Assembly (NCBI GenBank): GCA_002105175.1
Contig: MCGE01000021.1
Span: 124,001 to 188,000 of the forward strand
Origin: Absidia repens
Lineage: Eukaryota; Mucoromycota; Mucoromycetes; Mucorales; Cunninghamellaceae
Length of the DNA stretch: 64,000 nucleotides
Direction: 5' to 3'
Below the pieces are notes generated by a model that was not told the origin of the DNA, did not search any database, and saw nothing but the letters and a program-made list of their open reading frames with translations. The translations under genes were made by a program, and so were the position numbers. Below are positions 47,194-59,310 of this stretch, piece after piece. Each line of letters opens with the position of its first letter. Positions within the stretch are counted from its first letter, which is position 1.

Positions 47194-50166
47194 TTATTGG
47201 TTGGCAGAGTTTCCATGGTACCCAGGGGCCACAAAGAGATTCTTGACTTCGTCTGGTGTAAAGAGCGGTTGACCATTCGGCGTCTCAAAATGGAGTCGGA
47301 TCATTTTCGGCAGCACGCGATTGTATTGTTCAGGATCCCCTTGACTGAATTCATATCCCCAATTGGTCAAGTTATTTGGTGTCAATTCTTGATTCAAAAA
47401 CCGGTCTATTTAAGAAAAAGGAAAGACTCGAGTCAGTTCTACACACACACACACATACTTTCTACTTTCCCGTCCCCCCCCCTTTATTTACCATTGCGTA
47501 AAAGATTGATGGCATCACTTAACACGCCTCGTGTCATTGTATAAGGCAAACGTAAGCCAATCATCAAGGTACGTTCGACCATCACCCCGGCATACAATTC
47601 CACTTTATCGGGCGTCCCATATAAATCCTTCAAAGCCTGTTGCACCTCGACCTTTTCCGAGAAATCCTTGAACGTCTTGAGTGGCATCAAATCCAAATAT
47701 TCCCGGAATTCATTAAAGTAACAGCATTTCAATTGACGTGCTTGCATGATCCCTGCCATTTCAATATGTTCAAAAGACGCCGGGATGTTCTGACCATGCC
47801 TAAGAAGAAAAAAAACGAAGGATGGGGTGAGTTGGAAGTCAAAATAAACCAATGTTATTTCCCCCCCCCACCCTGAACTTTTTGTTTTATTTACCCAATT
47901 TCGGAAGCCACTTGGGTATATCCATCACGGATCGCCTTGCCCAAAGCCGCATCATCAAACTTGCCAGTGGACAGATCGCGATGCATGCCTGCTAACGGGA
48001 GCCCCATGGCCAATTCTTCTTGGGATGCTTTGACAAAATGATCATTGAAAGGTTGAATGAAGGCTTCAAATCCGCTTTGATCGGTGCCACCCCCAGTAGT
48101 AGTCGTCGTCGTAGTAGTAGTAGGCCCAGGTGCTGGCCCAGGCGCCGCCGTACCCTGTGATTGTTGTTGTTTTTGGTATTGTTTCAATTCATTCCCCAAC
48201 ACCGTCATCACCGAATCCAGCCATTCTTCATCCTGTTTGCCCAAGGCCGCATGCCAGCGATAAATCACATTGAATTCAATCGACACTTCGTTGCCATAAA
48301 TGGGAGGCGCCAAGGGTTGTTGTAATGGATCAAACACAAAATCGGAATCCTGATCAGACCCAAAAATGCTACGAAGATATTCATGGATAATGATATTGCG
48401 GAAACTAGCAAAGAAAGGGCGACAGATGAGTATAGATGTATATATATGTATATGAGCCAAGTCCCCCCCCGCGCCCGTTAAAAAAGCGAGAGAGAGAGAG
48501 AGAGAGAGAGGAAATTGTGTGTGTGTGTTTTTTTTTTTTTTTTACCAAGCATTGTTGATGAGTCGAGCGGTTTGAAACAGTTCTTCATCTTGTTCTTCCA
48601 CGGTGGCCAGCATTTCCCCAGGCCCATAATTGAAACGACCGTTTTCGTTGATATCCAGTAAATGCTTGGCTGCATAATTGTGATTACGATTGAAAAGCAC
48701 CAGTAATGCACCCACACCTTATTTAAAAAAAAAAGAAGGTTTGTTTTTTTTTGTTTGGATCATCCCACATAACCCTCTGCATCCTTTTTTTTGGGGGGGG
48801 TTGTTTACCTGGAGGTTGAAGAACCAGACGTTTATCAAACCATTGATCAGGTTTCAACAGACCATTTTTCATTTGTCGGACGGATTCCTGATCGGTTCTG
48901 TTAAATCCATACAAAGGAGACCTAAAAAAAAAAAAAAAGATCAGTTCACCCATGGAAAAAGACTTCTTTTTTTATTGAGGGGGTAGTGCTTACATATCCA
49001 AATAACTTGACGTCAAATTGCGTTTCGGGTTCTTGCGGTCGGTATAAAACAAATCATGCGTGACAAAGATGGCTAAATAAAACAAAAGCATGTTGATCCC
49101 GCTCTTATGTGGCGTAAAGTGACCATGAGGGCGTTTTAACAGACGTTCAAAGACAAGATGAGGAGGAGGAAGTTGCTCGTTCACTTTGGCAAAGGAATTG
49201 ACATTACGCACATAGTTGTTGCCAGCTGTGCCCTACCCCGCCGCAAAACATAACAGTGGATTATATATATATATATATAAAAAGTGGGTTGGAAGCAATA
49301 AAAAAAAAAAGGTTTCGTTCTTACCACGGTGGGATAGACAAGACTATTGAAACTACCATCTGCTGTACGGAAACTGTTGCCGACATAAGTAATGTAAGGT
49401 TTTGGAATGGTATTCTATAGAAGAACGGAAAAAAAAGGTATTAGTAATAAGAAAAGGTACCCATGTGTATCAAGGGGGGGGATGACATCTCACTTGCATG
49501 ATAATACTTCATCAAAGGTTGAAGTGTTTCATTGACCAAATCTTTCCCATTGGGCCCCAAGACTTCCAAAATATTCACTGTGGCTTCTAGTGTGCCTGAT
49601 CGATCATTCATCGGTGCACCTCCACTGACCAATAATCTAAACCCCCACCATGAATATTATTACCATCCATGGGTTTGTAAGAAAAAAAAATAAGTAGGTA
49701 GGATGGATTATTCTTGTTTTAGATCAATCATAGCACACCGTTGTTGTTGTTATTCTTACCTTTCCACCAAAGCACCCATCAGAATCCGTTGTTGAGAAAA
49801 GGGTAACGTCAAGACTTCCTTGATGGCACCAGTGCGTTGCGGGGTGATCCCAAATAAATGTTCCAAATCCTTGACCAGCGCCTGGGCTTTCCAAGAGAGG
49901 CCAGTGGGTTGACTGGAATAGTTGCCAAACGATTTCCTTAATTGAAGTCCACCCTTTTTCTTTGCTGCTGTTGCTGTTGTTGTTGTTGTTGGATCACTTG
50001 TTGTTGTTGAGCTTGACGAGGAATCGGCATTGGCAATCACGAGTTCCTTCAAGGTATTCACCAACCCTTCACGTCCCAGATCCCTTTCAATGGTGGTAAT
50101 GTAGTCATGGAGTTTTTTGTGTTCCTTGTCGTTATGTGTGTTGGTCATAGGAGCCTGGATCGTCAT
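47194..50166 (-). CDS. Fatty-acid dioxygenase 2 (LDS/Ppo-type heme peroxidase domain)
   Basis: Nine exons (50166-49760, 49636-49498, 49414-49325, 49232-48994, 48921-48809, 48717-48546, 48404-47895, 47799-47492, 47405-47194), 729 aa. Paralogue of dioxygenase 1 with the same downstream intron positions. Distal His in FYLAIFVTHDLFYTD (~271), catalytic Tyr and proximal His in SIEFNVIYRWHAALG (~435 and ~438). The second intron uses a GC donor (CAT/GCAAGT), needed to keep the frame collinear with the paralogue, and two introns end in AAG or TAG. A Thr/Gly/Pro-rich insertion replaces the Ala-rich one. No P450 domain. Predicted oxylipin-producing linoleate dioxygenase. Confidence 0.9.
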
Positions 50167-50399
50167 GAATCAAAAAAAAAAAAAAAAAAAAAAAAGATAA
50201 TGTAAGCAGTGAAAGAAAAAACGAAAAAAAGGGCGTTTTTAGGGTATTATGGTTTTTTTTTTTTATTCTTTTTTTGTTTGTTTTGTAAAAAATAAGGGGT
50301 AAAAAAAAAGACGGACATCATGCAAAGAAAAAAAAACAGGTGTAACAACAAAAAAAATAAGCGGCATTTTATCATATAAAAAAAAAATAGTACATAGGT

Positions 50400-51848
50400 T
50401 TAATACCAAGCTGGCATATAAATTTGGCCTTGCACATAGGCATCATCAAAAGGAAAAAGGGTTGCAGAAGTACAACAGTAAGAAGACGACGTGGTGCGCC
50501 AAGCCACATAGAGGGTGTCCAGTGTATGTTTCAGCATCCTGGACATGGGCTTCCACCAAGGCTTTTTCGGTGGAAAATACAATGCAAGAAAATTGCTTAG
50601 CGCCTGATCCACTTGGATTTGCTCTTTTGTCACTGGGGCTCGGCAAACGGGACATTGGAAACAAACCCCACCAGTAACAATGTCATCATCAGGTCGTGTG
50701 ATGTTAGTAGAAGTAGTGGTGGTGGCGGTAGTATTAGTAGTAGTGGTGGTCATGGTAGTCATGGTAGTCATGGTCGTAGTCATGATATTAGATGATGATG
50801 ATGATGATGATGATAATGGGATTGATGATGGATTGGCTTGTTTGATGGTAGGTGCCCCGCCATAGATAAAGAAATCCTCAAGACATTTTTGACAAAATCG
50901 ATGATGACATCCATTGAGGACATTGGGACGTGTCAGTATACTGAGACAGATGGGACAAAGATAGTCGTTTTCCAGTGGTAACGTCGCACATAACAATGTC
51001 TAATAAAAAAAAATTATACAATGGACCAAATTTAGAAAAACCAACATCAGTCGGAAGTTGAACCAAACCAGCCCTTTCTTGCCCTCCCCTTTTTTTCATC
51101 GTTATTACCAGTGTTTGTTCCATCCGTGACCAGTTGTTTTGCTCCAACAAGTCATATTGGTCTTGGCAAAATAATTCAATATCATGACGGCATGCCTAAC
51201 ACCCCCAATTTAAAAAAAAAAAGCGGTGGTTTATAAAAATACATTTATACATAGTGGCTTTTTTCTCCCTTTAATTACAGAAACTTTTCGAAATGCATGT
51301 TTGATTCGGCCAAGTTGATCGTGCATCATGCTGCATAAATGAGCCACCTGATCATCATTCTCAGGACAGTCGTTTGATTGGCGAGAAGGAGGAGGGGCGT
51401 GGTGCTGGACAAGAGCCAAGAGGCTTTTTATATATTCGATATATGCTATGAGAAGGCTTCGCAAGTGTCGATATTGTTTGGTTTTATAATGGAAGGGAGA
51501 ACACTAAAATAGTAGTTGAGTCGAATCCGTCTGTTCCTTTGTCCTTTTTTTGGGGGGGGGAGAGGTCGGGGTGATTGGGGTTGCTTTGTTTTTTTTTTCT
51601 TTACCATGACCATGATCGAGTGAGAGACTCTTTGCTCATCCTATTAAATTTATATTAAAAAGGTAATAAAAAAAAATCATTGTCAGATACGCACAACAAT
51701 AGCAAAAAAAAAAAAAAAAAAAATGCGAGACCTCGAGCGGTTGGGCTGAGCTTGGCATTAACGCCCTGGTATCGTCTTTTTCATTGCTGGAGAAAAGTGA
51801 CAATTGTTTCTTCCTTTTAAAAAATCGTCGTTTTAAAGTCAAAGGCAT
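50400..51848 (-). CDS. RING-finger protein with interrupted RING (possible SPX-RING type)
   Basis: Five exons (51848-51732, 51640-51605, 51503-51279, 51195-51109, 50999-50400), 354 aa. The N-terminal ~155 residues are helical (RSLLIAYIEYIKSLLAL, ACRHDIELFCQDQYDLL). The RING starts CPICLSILTRP, continues NGCHHRFCQKCLEDF and ends CPVCRAPV. Between the last two metal-binding blocks lies a 76-residue insertion with poly-Ser and (MTT)n runs, much longer than the usual 10-30. Predicted ubiquitin ligase. The helical N-terminus before a RING recalls SPX-RING ligases, but SPX signature residues are not convincing. The start is the first Met in frame; an upstream exon is possible. Confidence 0.72.
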
Positions 51849-52056
51849 ATAAAAGATAAAAATAAAAAAAAAGAGAGAGAAAAGAAGAAGGCGAAATAAA
51901 CATAAGATGGGCAAGTTGTTTTATAATCAAGACACACACACATCAACCTGCAGGACCAAAGCCCATCTATCCCAAAATCACACACACACACAAACCCACG
52001 CATATGATAGTCAGGATAATATTTACAGCAAAAATAAAATGAGACATGTTTTTATT

Positions 52057-54598
52057 CTAAAATTTGATGGAAGGAATGATATAATATCGCTTTGCTAATT
52101 CTACTAAAGTATCGAGACGTTGTTCATCCTCTTCGGTCCACCGTTCATTCTCCGGGATTTCATCTAATGGTCGGGTTTTCAGATCCGCCTTGTAAGTACA
52201 CCATTTCTTTCGTAGTCTAATAATAAAAAGAAATATATATATATATATATATGTAAACACATGTGAGTGCAACCATGTTTTTTCTAAGGAGGAGGAGGAG
52301 GGTTCGGGATCTTTTTTTATTTTTTTATTTTTATACCTATCAAGCTCTTCCGTCTTGTTATTTCCAGCCAACATGATCAGGGCTGTATTCTTGTCAAGTT
52401 GATCGTAAAGCCACTTCACCTGATCCATTGTTGTTGTTGTTGTTGTTGTTGTTGCTGAACCGTTGTTGTTGCTCAGTTTCAGTAATACCAAATCCTTCAC
52501 TGCATGGTGTTCCAATGCCAAAGCCATGGCTGCCTGATTATCGCTTGCTGTGGTATATATTTGTTCATCACAATCAGCTCCCTTGAGGAGTTCCTTGGCC
52601 AACAAAGTATCGTGTACAATCCCATCGTCCGCCACATCAATCATCACCCCTGATTTCCCATGTCGCTTCAACCGCTCGACCATCAGCTCTGTCAAGTAAT
52701 CCGAATGCAATCCAAACTTGAGTCCCTTTTTTATTTTCAATTGTACCAGTTCCATGCTTGCAATGGCATCCTCACATGGGTCATGGCCTCGAGCTGCTGT
52801 ATTGGTGGTGGTGGTGGTGGTGGTTACCGTTGTGGTTGCTGGTGTCGTTTTGTTTTCTTGGATTTGACGTTGTAAAATGAACGTGGTGAGATCCTTCAGC
52901 GATGCCTTATAAGGTGGACCGTTCTTATGATGGTAGATCACCGATGTATCGATAATATGAGGATGGCGCATTTTCAGAACCCGCAAATCATTGACCAAGC
53001 CATGACCCACAAGAATCGTATCGTCATCAATGTATTGCAAAAGCTGTTGTTGTATGTCTTGTAATGTCGTCGTGACACCTTGCAACGACGCTTCATCCAC
53101 CCCACTGTAATCCGTCACATAATCTGTAATAGGGCAGTCTGGCATGACAAATTCGTTTAAAAGCACCCGATGATCTATATAGCAACATAATAATCAATTG
53201 GATCTGTTCTAATTGTCCTGTCCCGACCTTTTCCATTTTTTGGGAATGGGAGAAATATTATTTTTACCTTCATCCACCAAGGCTACCTTGGTGAGCACAA
53301 GTCGACGACCGCTTCGGCACTATATATTTTAATATACAAGAAAAAGAGTGGGTGGAGTTTCGTTAGCCATCATCATCCATCACAGAAAAAAAAAAAATAG
53401 GCAGGGGGTATTACCATTTCACAATCCATTGCCAAAAGTTTTTTGCTTGTCTTTGTCCCCTGTTTCCCTGCTGGCGTTTCAATCCATCCTTCCGGTAAAG
53501 CGCCATTATCATCATCCTCCTCGTTATTGTTATTGTTGTTCCGGTTGTCATCTTGGACAGAGCTGTGTAAAGGATAATTTTCATTGATCATTTCTTGTCG
53601 AGTCAACATCAATTCTTCTGCAGATACCGCATTGTCTTTTTGTTCTATCAAACAAATAAAAAATTGAGTACAAAGATCATTTTCTGTATGTCACATAGGG
53701 AAAAAAAAAAATTACCATCCGCTTGCTTCCGGTATTGCTTGACTTGACTTTTTGTCAAATGACACTGCACGATCTGACTGAATCGATTCACCAGTCCTTT
53801 CCGCCGATCACACAATCCACTGGCGACTTTTCCAAATGCATCGTTTTCCGCTTCGCAGTCATCGTCATCCACATGAATCCCTAAATGGTGAAGAAAGCTG
53901 GCATAAGGCTGAGTAGGATCGTTCCATTGATTGTACACTGGAGGCGGTAAGATGGATTTCGATAACGTGTGATAATAATGATCATCATCCTCGTCGGTAG
54001 TAGATGGATCAAGCATAGGCATATCCAGGACCACACACTTGCTGAGTTTTTCTCGTTCGTAAAATTCCATGCCTTTTGGTAACTTGATATCATGTAACAT
54101 GGTGCCCAGGATAAGTGTTCGGATATCGTTGAAAGATGCAAAATCACGGTGGTGTCGTATATGGACTTTGGGATGCAAGATCTAAACAAGAGAGGTTGAA
54201 GTGAACACACACACATATATACACAAAAAAGAGAGAGACTGAGCAAATAAATTCGAGCAGAAAACAAAGAATCACATACAACCCAACTTACCAGTTTTCC
54301 GTTTTCTATATCAACCCTTTGTCCAAGCTTTTTGGCGCGATGGTATTTCTTCCTTTCTTTCTTGGGGAGTGTTTGGAGACGGGCCGCAAGATCATCATTG
54401 GTGTCCTCCAATTTGAGTTTCTTGGTGGTGTCACCTACACATTAAAAAAAAAAAAAAAAAGGAGAACGACGTTAGTGGATCATTGTATCCAAAGTTTGCC
54501 GATCGTAGGCATCAGCCACCCTTATACTTACTAGAAGACGCCTCCATGGCAGGTAAAGGACGTTTTGGACTTGATGGTGGTTCTGAAACAGAGGTCAT
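52057..54598 (-). CDS. RNA exonuclease, Rex1/REXO DEDDh type
   Basis: Seven exons (54598-54532, 54434-54292, 54181-53716, 53644-53415, 53319-53268, 53174-52337, 52216-52057), 651 aa. The C-terminal half is an RNase-T-like DEDDh domain. LLAMDCEM (Asp, Glu) is immediately followed across an intron by CRSGRRLVLTKVALVDE. TILVGHGLVNDLRVLKMRHP gives the second Asp, and HDPCEDAIASMEL the His and last Asp. N-terminal residues include a Lys-rich nuclear-type segment (PKKERKKYHRAKKLG). A long Thr run and an Asn/Thr run are polymorphic-looking microsatellites. Family members trim 3' ends of 5S rRNA, tRNA and snoRNA precursors in the nucleus. Confidence 0.9.
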
Positions 54599-54797
54599 TT
54601 TGCTGCCAATCTTAAAAATGAAAATCAGAAATCAAATCAACCAGAAAAAAGAAAAGAAAAAAAAAAGGGATCCAAGTTTTTTTTTTTATTGATATTTACA
54701 AAATGCGGAGGTCAAAAAAAAATATAAAAAATAAAATAAGCTATACACTGTTAAAAAAAAGGAAAAGGGGAAGGGGGAAGATGAAGCTATAGGATAT

Positions 54798-57080
54798 CTA
54801 TCTAGTAAAAAGAGAGGAAGGAGGCGGTCTTGATTCCAAATGCTTATCATACTTGGTTTTGATGGATTGATAGATAGGAAAAGGTTCCAGTAGGTCACCA
54901 AATTCAGATACAATGTGTTCCATAAGAATAACAATGTTTCGCTATTTTTTTTAATCAGAAATATATGAGCTTTCTTTTTTTTTTTTTTGGTTCATTTCTG
55001 CTGCTGTCTGCCACTTACAAGTTGGATGAAATCAAAGAGTTCCACTAATTCCGTATATAGCTGTTGGTGTTGTTGTTCAGGATTTGTGTCAAGGAAAAGT
55101 CGGACAAGATAGGCGAAGACATTTTGTTGAATCATTAAAGCATGGATATCATTATCCCGAAGTCCAACCACGGCGCGAAAAAATCCAAGTGTGCCTACCG
55201 CAACAAAGAAAAAAAAAAGTTATTATTTCCGCTCCCTCGTATGCTATCATTCCACTTACGTAGTTTGAGTGTGGCATCTTGACACCGCAGGAGCTGTGCC
55301 ACATTTTGAAAACAAAGCGGATCTTGTAAAATACGTTTTGTCCGCGTACCATATTGTAAAAGAATGGATTGTAAGAATTCACAAAGACGATCATAGAATA
55401 CGATTTGTTGTGGATCCATTTCCAAAGGCACCAAGGCATGATCCATATCGATAGGAGGTTGTTGTGTCGCTTGAATCGCATGAATGGGTAAGATCAGCGT
55501 GGATGCATACCGTTCATAAAAGAGTTTCAGCATGTTGCCAGTGACAGGATCATCATTGAAAATAGACTATACAAGAAATAAAAGAGAAAATAATTTAAGC
55601 TATTGTCCCAACATCCTGGCTTTTAGTATATTACCTGACGATGGATATAATTTGAAGATGACCCCAAGTCCGCCAACCCAAGGATCTGTTTAATGATACT
55701 AAAAAGCTGCTGTTTCAATACATAATCATCCACTTGCGCCAATTGGTCCAACACCACTTGAAGTAAACTGGATGAAGGGTGTTGCTGTTGCTGTTTTTCC
55801 GTTTGATTTAAAATATGTTGTTGAAGCACCCAGATATCCAATTGAACAGTGGTACTTAGAAGATGTGTGGTGGTGATTTGAATTGTCCTGTCATCTGAGC
55901 ATAGCAATTGTTGAATCACATTCAATAGTCCCTTTTTTGTCATTTCCCTACATCGATAAAGAAAAAAAAAAGAAAAGGTTGAATGTCTATCCATTTGCCA
56001 AACACATCAAATGACAGAGAGTGAGTGTGGTACCTGAAAAACGATGCGCTGGCAAATTGTTGCATATCATTCAAGGCAAATTCAAACATTTTGGACAAAA
56101 AATGGACAGCTGATCGTTTCTGGTGTGTAAGGTCGTTGTTGTCGTCACTGGATGATGGTGGTAATAGGAGTAAATCAAAAAGTTGTGGTATAAGAAGTGT
56201 ATCCTGTTGCATCCAATTCACAATGGCAAGATGTTTCCAGCTACACATGCGCTGCAGTGCATTGACCAATGATGTTTTTTGCCAATACTGTGGTGCGATT
56301 TGGTTTTTGATAAACGCCAGGTTTTCAGCGTGTCGAAGGTTGTCAACCAGTATCGTCTTCTTCTTCAATAAATCCTTAATAAAGAAAAGGCCGTCAGCGT
56401 GTGTGTCTGTGTGTTGAGTTGATGGTGTCAGTATGCTTCCACTTCACTTACAATGAGATCTAATCTCGGCATGCTTTCAAACTGTTCACAAAAAGACGGA
56501 TTTCTTTTCGACATGACTATTTAAACAAGAGAAAGAGGGAGAGAAGAGTATGAGAACTGTCCGAGAAAAGAGAAAGAAAAAAAGAGGATATGGGGGGGAA
56601 GACAACGACTTACAATCAAAAACACTAAGAACACCATGAATATGTTTCTCCAATACCAGTTCTTGAATCATATCTGTATCAGCCCATAACACTATTCCAT
56701 AACAGCGGATAAACATAATCCGTTTAGTAAAAAGGGCGTGTCTGGGAGAGCTGTTTTGCTTACACATTGTATTGAAGATGCCACGAAGCGTCCGCATATT
56801 TGATAAATCATCTTGTTGAGCACACTGTTCAAATATAGCAAGAAGTTTTCCAACATGATCCTATAAAGAAAAAAAAAAGGTAAGCAACCCCTTTTTTTTT
56901 GAAGAGGAGAAAGGCACGTACATTACTTAGAAGTGTCACCACGAGTAAATCAATATGGTCGCGTTGTTTCGTATCTGACAAGGCCTTGGCATAGTGTAAT
57001 AAGGTATCGAGTTCCGGTGATGGGAGTATGCCTAATTCCTCGGAACGATGCCCGGGTAATTGATGAGTATGTAAATACAT
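54798..57080 (-). CDS. PSY2: PP4R3 (Psy2/SMEK)-like phosphatase-4 regulatory subunit, N-terminally short
   Basis: Eight exons (57080-56922, 56860-56614, 56516-56452, 56374-56034, 55947-55635, 55566-55260, 55194-55019, 54941-54798), 583 aa from the Met at 57080. Contains the PP4R3 armadillo/SMK core: GILPSPELDTLL, SKRNPSFCEQFESMPRLDL, REMTKKGLLNVIQQLL, DDPVTGNMLKLFYERYA, TLGFFRAVVGLRDNDI and RNIVILMEHIVSEFGDLL, in family order. The ~100-residue N-terminal EVH1-like domain that binds FxxP peptides is absent; only a T-rich tract, 230 bp and a tRNA gene lie upstream. All eight exons are open, so it may be expressed, but it could be a 5'-truncated copy. PP4 acts in DNA-damage recovery. Confidence 0.78.
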
Positions 57081-57407
57081 GATCCATACAAAATCAAAAA
57101 AGAAACTACAAAAAAAAAAAAAAAAGAAGAAAATCAAATCAGGGAAAAAAAAAAAAAAAAAGGTTCCGCGCCCTTTGAATTTGAAAATCCAGATACTTTT
57201 TTATTGATGTCTATTTCAATCCCTTTTGCATTCGACATACCATGTTTTTTCTTATTCCATCACCTTGTTCGTGTCCAATAAAATCTACTTCCAATGTAAT
57301 TGATCAAGTAATAGGTATCATATATTGACAAATGATGGAGAATAGTTTGTTTGAAACGCCGCTTTTTTTGCCATATATAAAACATGCGAAAAGAATTTCC
57401 ATATCAG
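57081..57407. other. Spacer between PP4R3-like gene and tRNA-Pro
   Basis: A runs (57111-57125, 57146-57161) and A/T-rich sequence. No EVH1-like coding sequence could be found on the minus strand. A possible acceptor (TTTTTTGTAG) just upstream of the PP4R3 Met hints at a lost 5' exon. Confidence 0.5.
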
Positions 57408-57479
57408 GGGCTTATGGTGTAGTGGTATCATTCACGCTTTGGGTGCGTGAGGTCGGGAGTTCGAACCTCTCTGAGCCCC
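57408..57479 (+). tRNA. tRNA-Pro (anticodon TGG)
   Basis: 72 nt, full cloverleaf. Acceptor GGGCTTA pairs with TGAGCCC over seven base pairs (one wobble). D-arm GGTGTAGTGGTATC. Anticodon stem CACGC/GCGTG encloses the loop TTTGGGT with anticodon TGG. T-arm GGGAG-TTCGAAC-CTCTC. Discriminator C. A six-T Pol III terminator (57480-57485) follows directly. Intronless; strong A and B boxes. Overall sequence closely follows fungal tRNA-Pro. Confidence 0.96.
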
Positions 57480-57485
57480 TTTTTT
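57480..57485 (+). terminator. Pol III terminator of tRNA-Pro
   Basis: Run of six T immediately after the discriminator base. Confidence 0.9.
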
Positions 57486-57518
57486 GCAAAAATTCACAAA
57501 TCTGCTTACGTAATATTG

Positions 57519-58439
57519 TGTTACGGGTGTTGTGGCTGTTTTTAAGTTTTATAAGTGAATACCAAATATGTTATGGTAGACTTGATGTTTTTGATGTTAT
57601 TTGTATAGTTTGGTATAGATAGAATAGTATCTTGCACCAAATGTGTCTTGTAATAAATTAATTTTTCTTCCTAGGGAGAGTCAAGAGCGATTTATTTTTC
57701 TCTGGACGGAATTTGAAATTTGATTTGCAGTGGTCCTGAATTGACTTTTGTTTATAGAGAGAGCACTAGATATGTGTCACACCAAATATGTATTTGATAA
57801 CGAGATGTGAGTTCCAGATATGAGTTTGGATAATAAGTAGTGAGCACCAGAACTTTTGTAGATAAAGTCCAACTTGAAATAAAAGAAGTTTTTAAAAGAA
57901 AACTTGATAAAATAAAATAAAGTAAAAGTATTGACCTTGACTGGTTCAATAAAAATAAAAAGTGAGAGTATAACTGACTCTGAAATAAAATAAATAAAGA
58001 TTTCTATAGCAAAATAGAAATAACTTGATAACTTGATAATTTGGTGGTTAAAAAAAAACCTTTGTACTAACTTTTATTTGATAATTGAGTAAAGTAAATA
58101 AGAAAAACTAAAGAGAAAGAAAAGGATAATAATAAAAAGTGGGGTATTTATACTATTTTTTGTTGGTTTCTTTTGTTGCTAATGCGTTTATATATATATT
58201 TTTTTTGTTAGTTTTGTCGCCAAAGGCTTTTTATGCTGTTTTTGTTGCTTTTGTTGATAAAAGGGGTTATTCATCACTTTGACCCCATTCCAGCACTTGG
58301 TTGATATTAAAGATATCGGCCGCAATGATGTCGGCTGTTGTAGGCATGAAGTTGTTGGTGGCGGTGTTGGTGGCAGTGGTGGTATTGGCGGCAGTGGTGG
58401 TGTTGGCGGTGTTGGCGGCATTAGTGGTCTCCACAACAG
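57519..58439 (-). mobile_element. LTR-like unit R1
   Basis: Begins 39 bp after the tRNA-Pro gene. Bounded by TGTTGTGG (57528) and CCACAACA (58432-58439), an 8-bp terminal inverted repeat with TG..CA ends; TGTTACGG lies just outside. Transcription signals are on the minus strand: TATAAATA at 58145-58152, then an AATAAAAG and the conserved GTTCTGGTGCTCAC/CATATCTGG repeats. At the minus-strand 5' end an open frame (Asn/Thr/Ala-rich, then DIFNINQVLEWGQSDE and stop at 58268) enters the LTR. Most likely a solo LTR of an LTR retrotransposon whose ORF ran into U3. Confidence 0.6.
58145..58152 (-). promoter_or_regulatory. TATA box of LTR-like unit R1
   Basis: TATAAATA on the minus strand. The identical 8-mer recurs at 58936-58943, 59817-59824, 60768-60775 and 61496-61503, at the equivalent point of each later unit. 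Confidence 0.65.
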
Positions 58440-59310
58440 AAGTTAACCTTTTTGTTGAGTTTCAGTTATATTTTACACCAAATAGATAGTGTATAAGTGT
58501 TTTCTTGTTCTTGCTTGAACGGATTTGCAGCGAGGATTAAAATATATTTTTCCCCTGAAATCGGAATTTGAAATGAACTTTTTTGTTTACTTGACTTGTA
58601 GTCTTGAAAAATAGAGAGCACCAAATATTTTATTTGATTTAAGTAAAAAGTACCAGATATGTTATTGGTAGTAAGTAGTGAGCACCAGAACTTTTATAGA
58701 TAAAGTCCAACTTGAAAGAAGTTTATAAGAAATAAACTTGAAAAAAAAAAAAAAAAATATTGACCAGTAGGGTTCAATATGGTAGATCAATAGTGTATAT
58801 ATGAAGATATATAACACTGCCAAACAAAATAAAAGTACTAAGACTTGAGATTGGTTTAAAAAAAACCTTTTATTGAGAGAATTTAAAAAATAAAAAATTA
58901 ACTGAAGAAGAAGAGTACAAATAGGAATTTCTTCCTATTTATACCTTTTCTTTAAACAACTGGGAATGAATTCCCAGTTAAAAACAATAAAAAAAGAACT
59001 AAAAAAAACGATAAAAAAGAACGAAAAAGAAGTTAAAAAAAAGGATAAAAAAACGTTAAAAAAAAGGATAAAAAAAGAAGCTAAATAAAAGCTAAAAAAA
59101 AGATGAAAAAAAGAATAAAAAAAGTTGCAAAAAAAAACAACGGAGAAAAAGAAGGGGTCAAAAAAACAAAAATAAACGACCCAGCAGAGTCACAAAACAA
59201 TCCTTAATTTTGAGCCCAGTTGAGCAGTTCATCCAAATTAAATAATTGTTGTAGGTTGAAATCAGTATTGACAGTGGTTTGTTAAGTTTATATGAACCGC
59301 AACGAGGAGA
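58440..59310 (-). mobile_element. LTR-like unit R2
   Basis: ~870 bp beginning AGTTAACCTTTTTGTTGAG, nearly identical to R3. Minus-strand TATAAATA at 58936-58943, preceded by the palindrome AACTGGGAATTCATTCCCAG and by a T-rich tract of TTTTTTTNNC-like units. The minus-strand tail frame ends FNLQQLFNLDELLNWAQN with its stop at 59204. Confidence 0.6.

Noticed and set aside
57752..57949. Minus-strand 65-aa open frame in LTR-like unit R1, similar to one at 61077-61358
   Set aside because: Similarity is due to near-identical DNA of the repeat; no protein-level conservation beyond it, and composition is hydrophobic filler from A/T-rich sequence.
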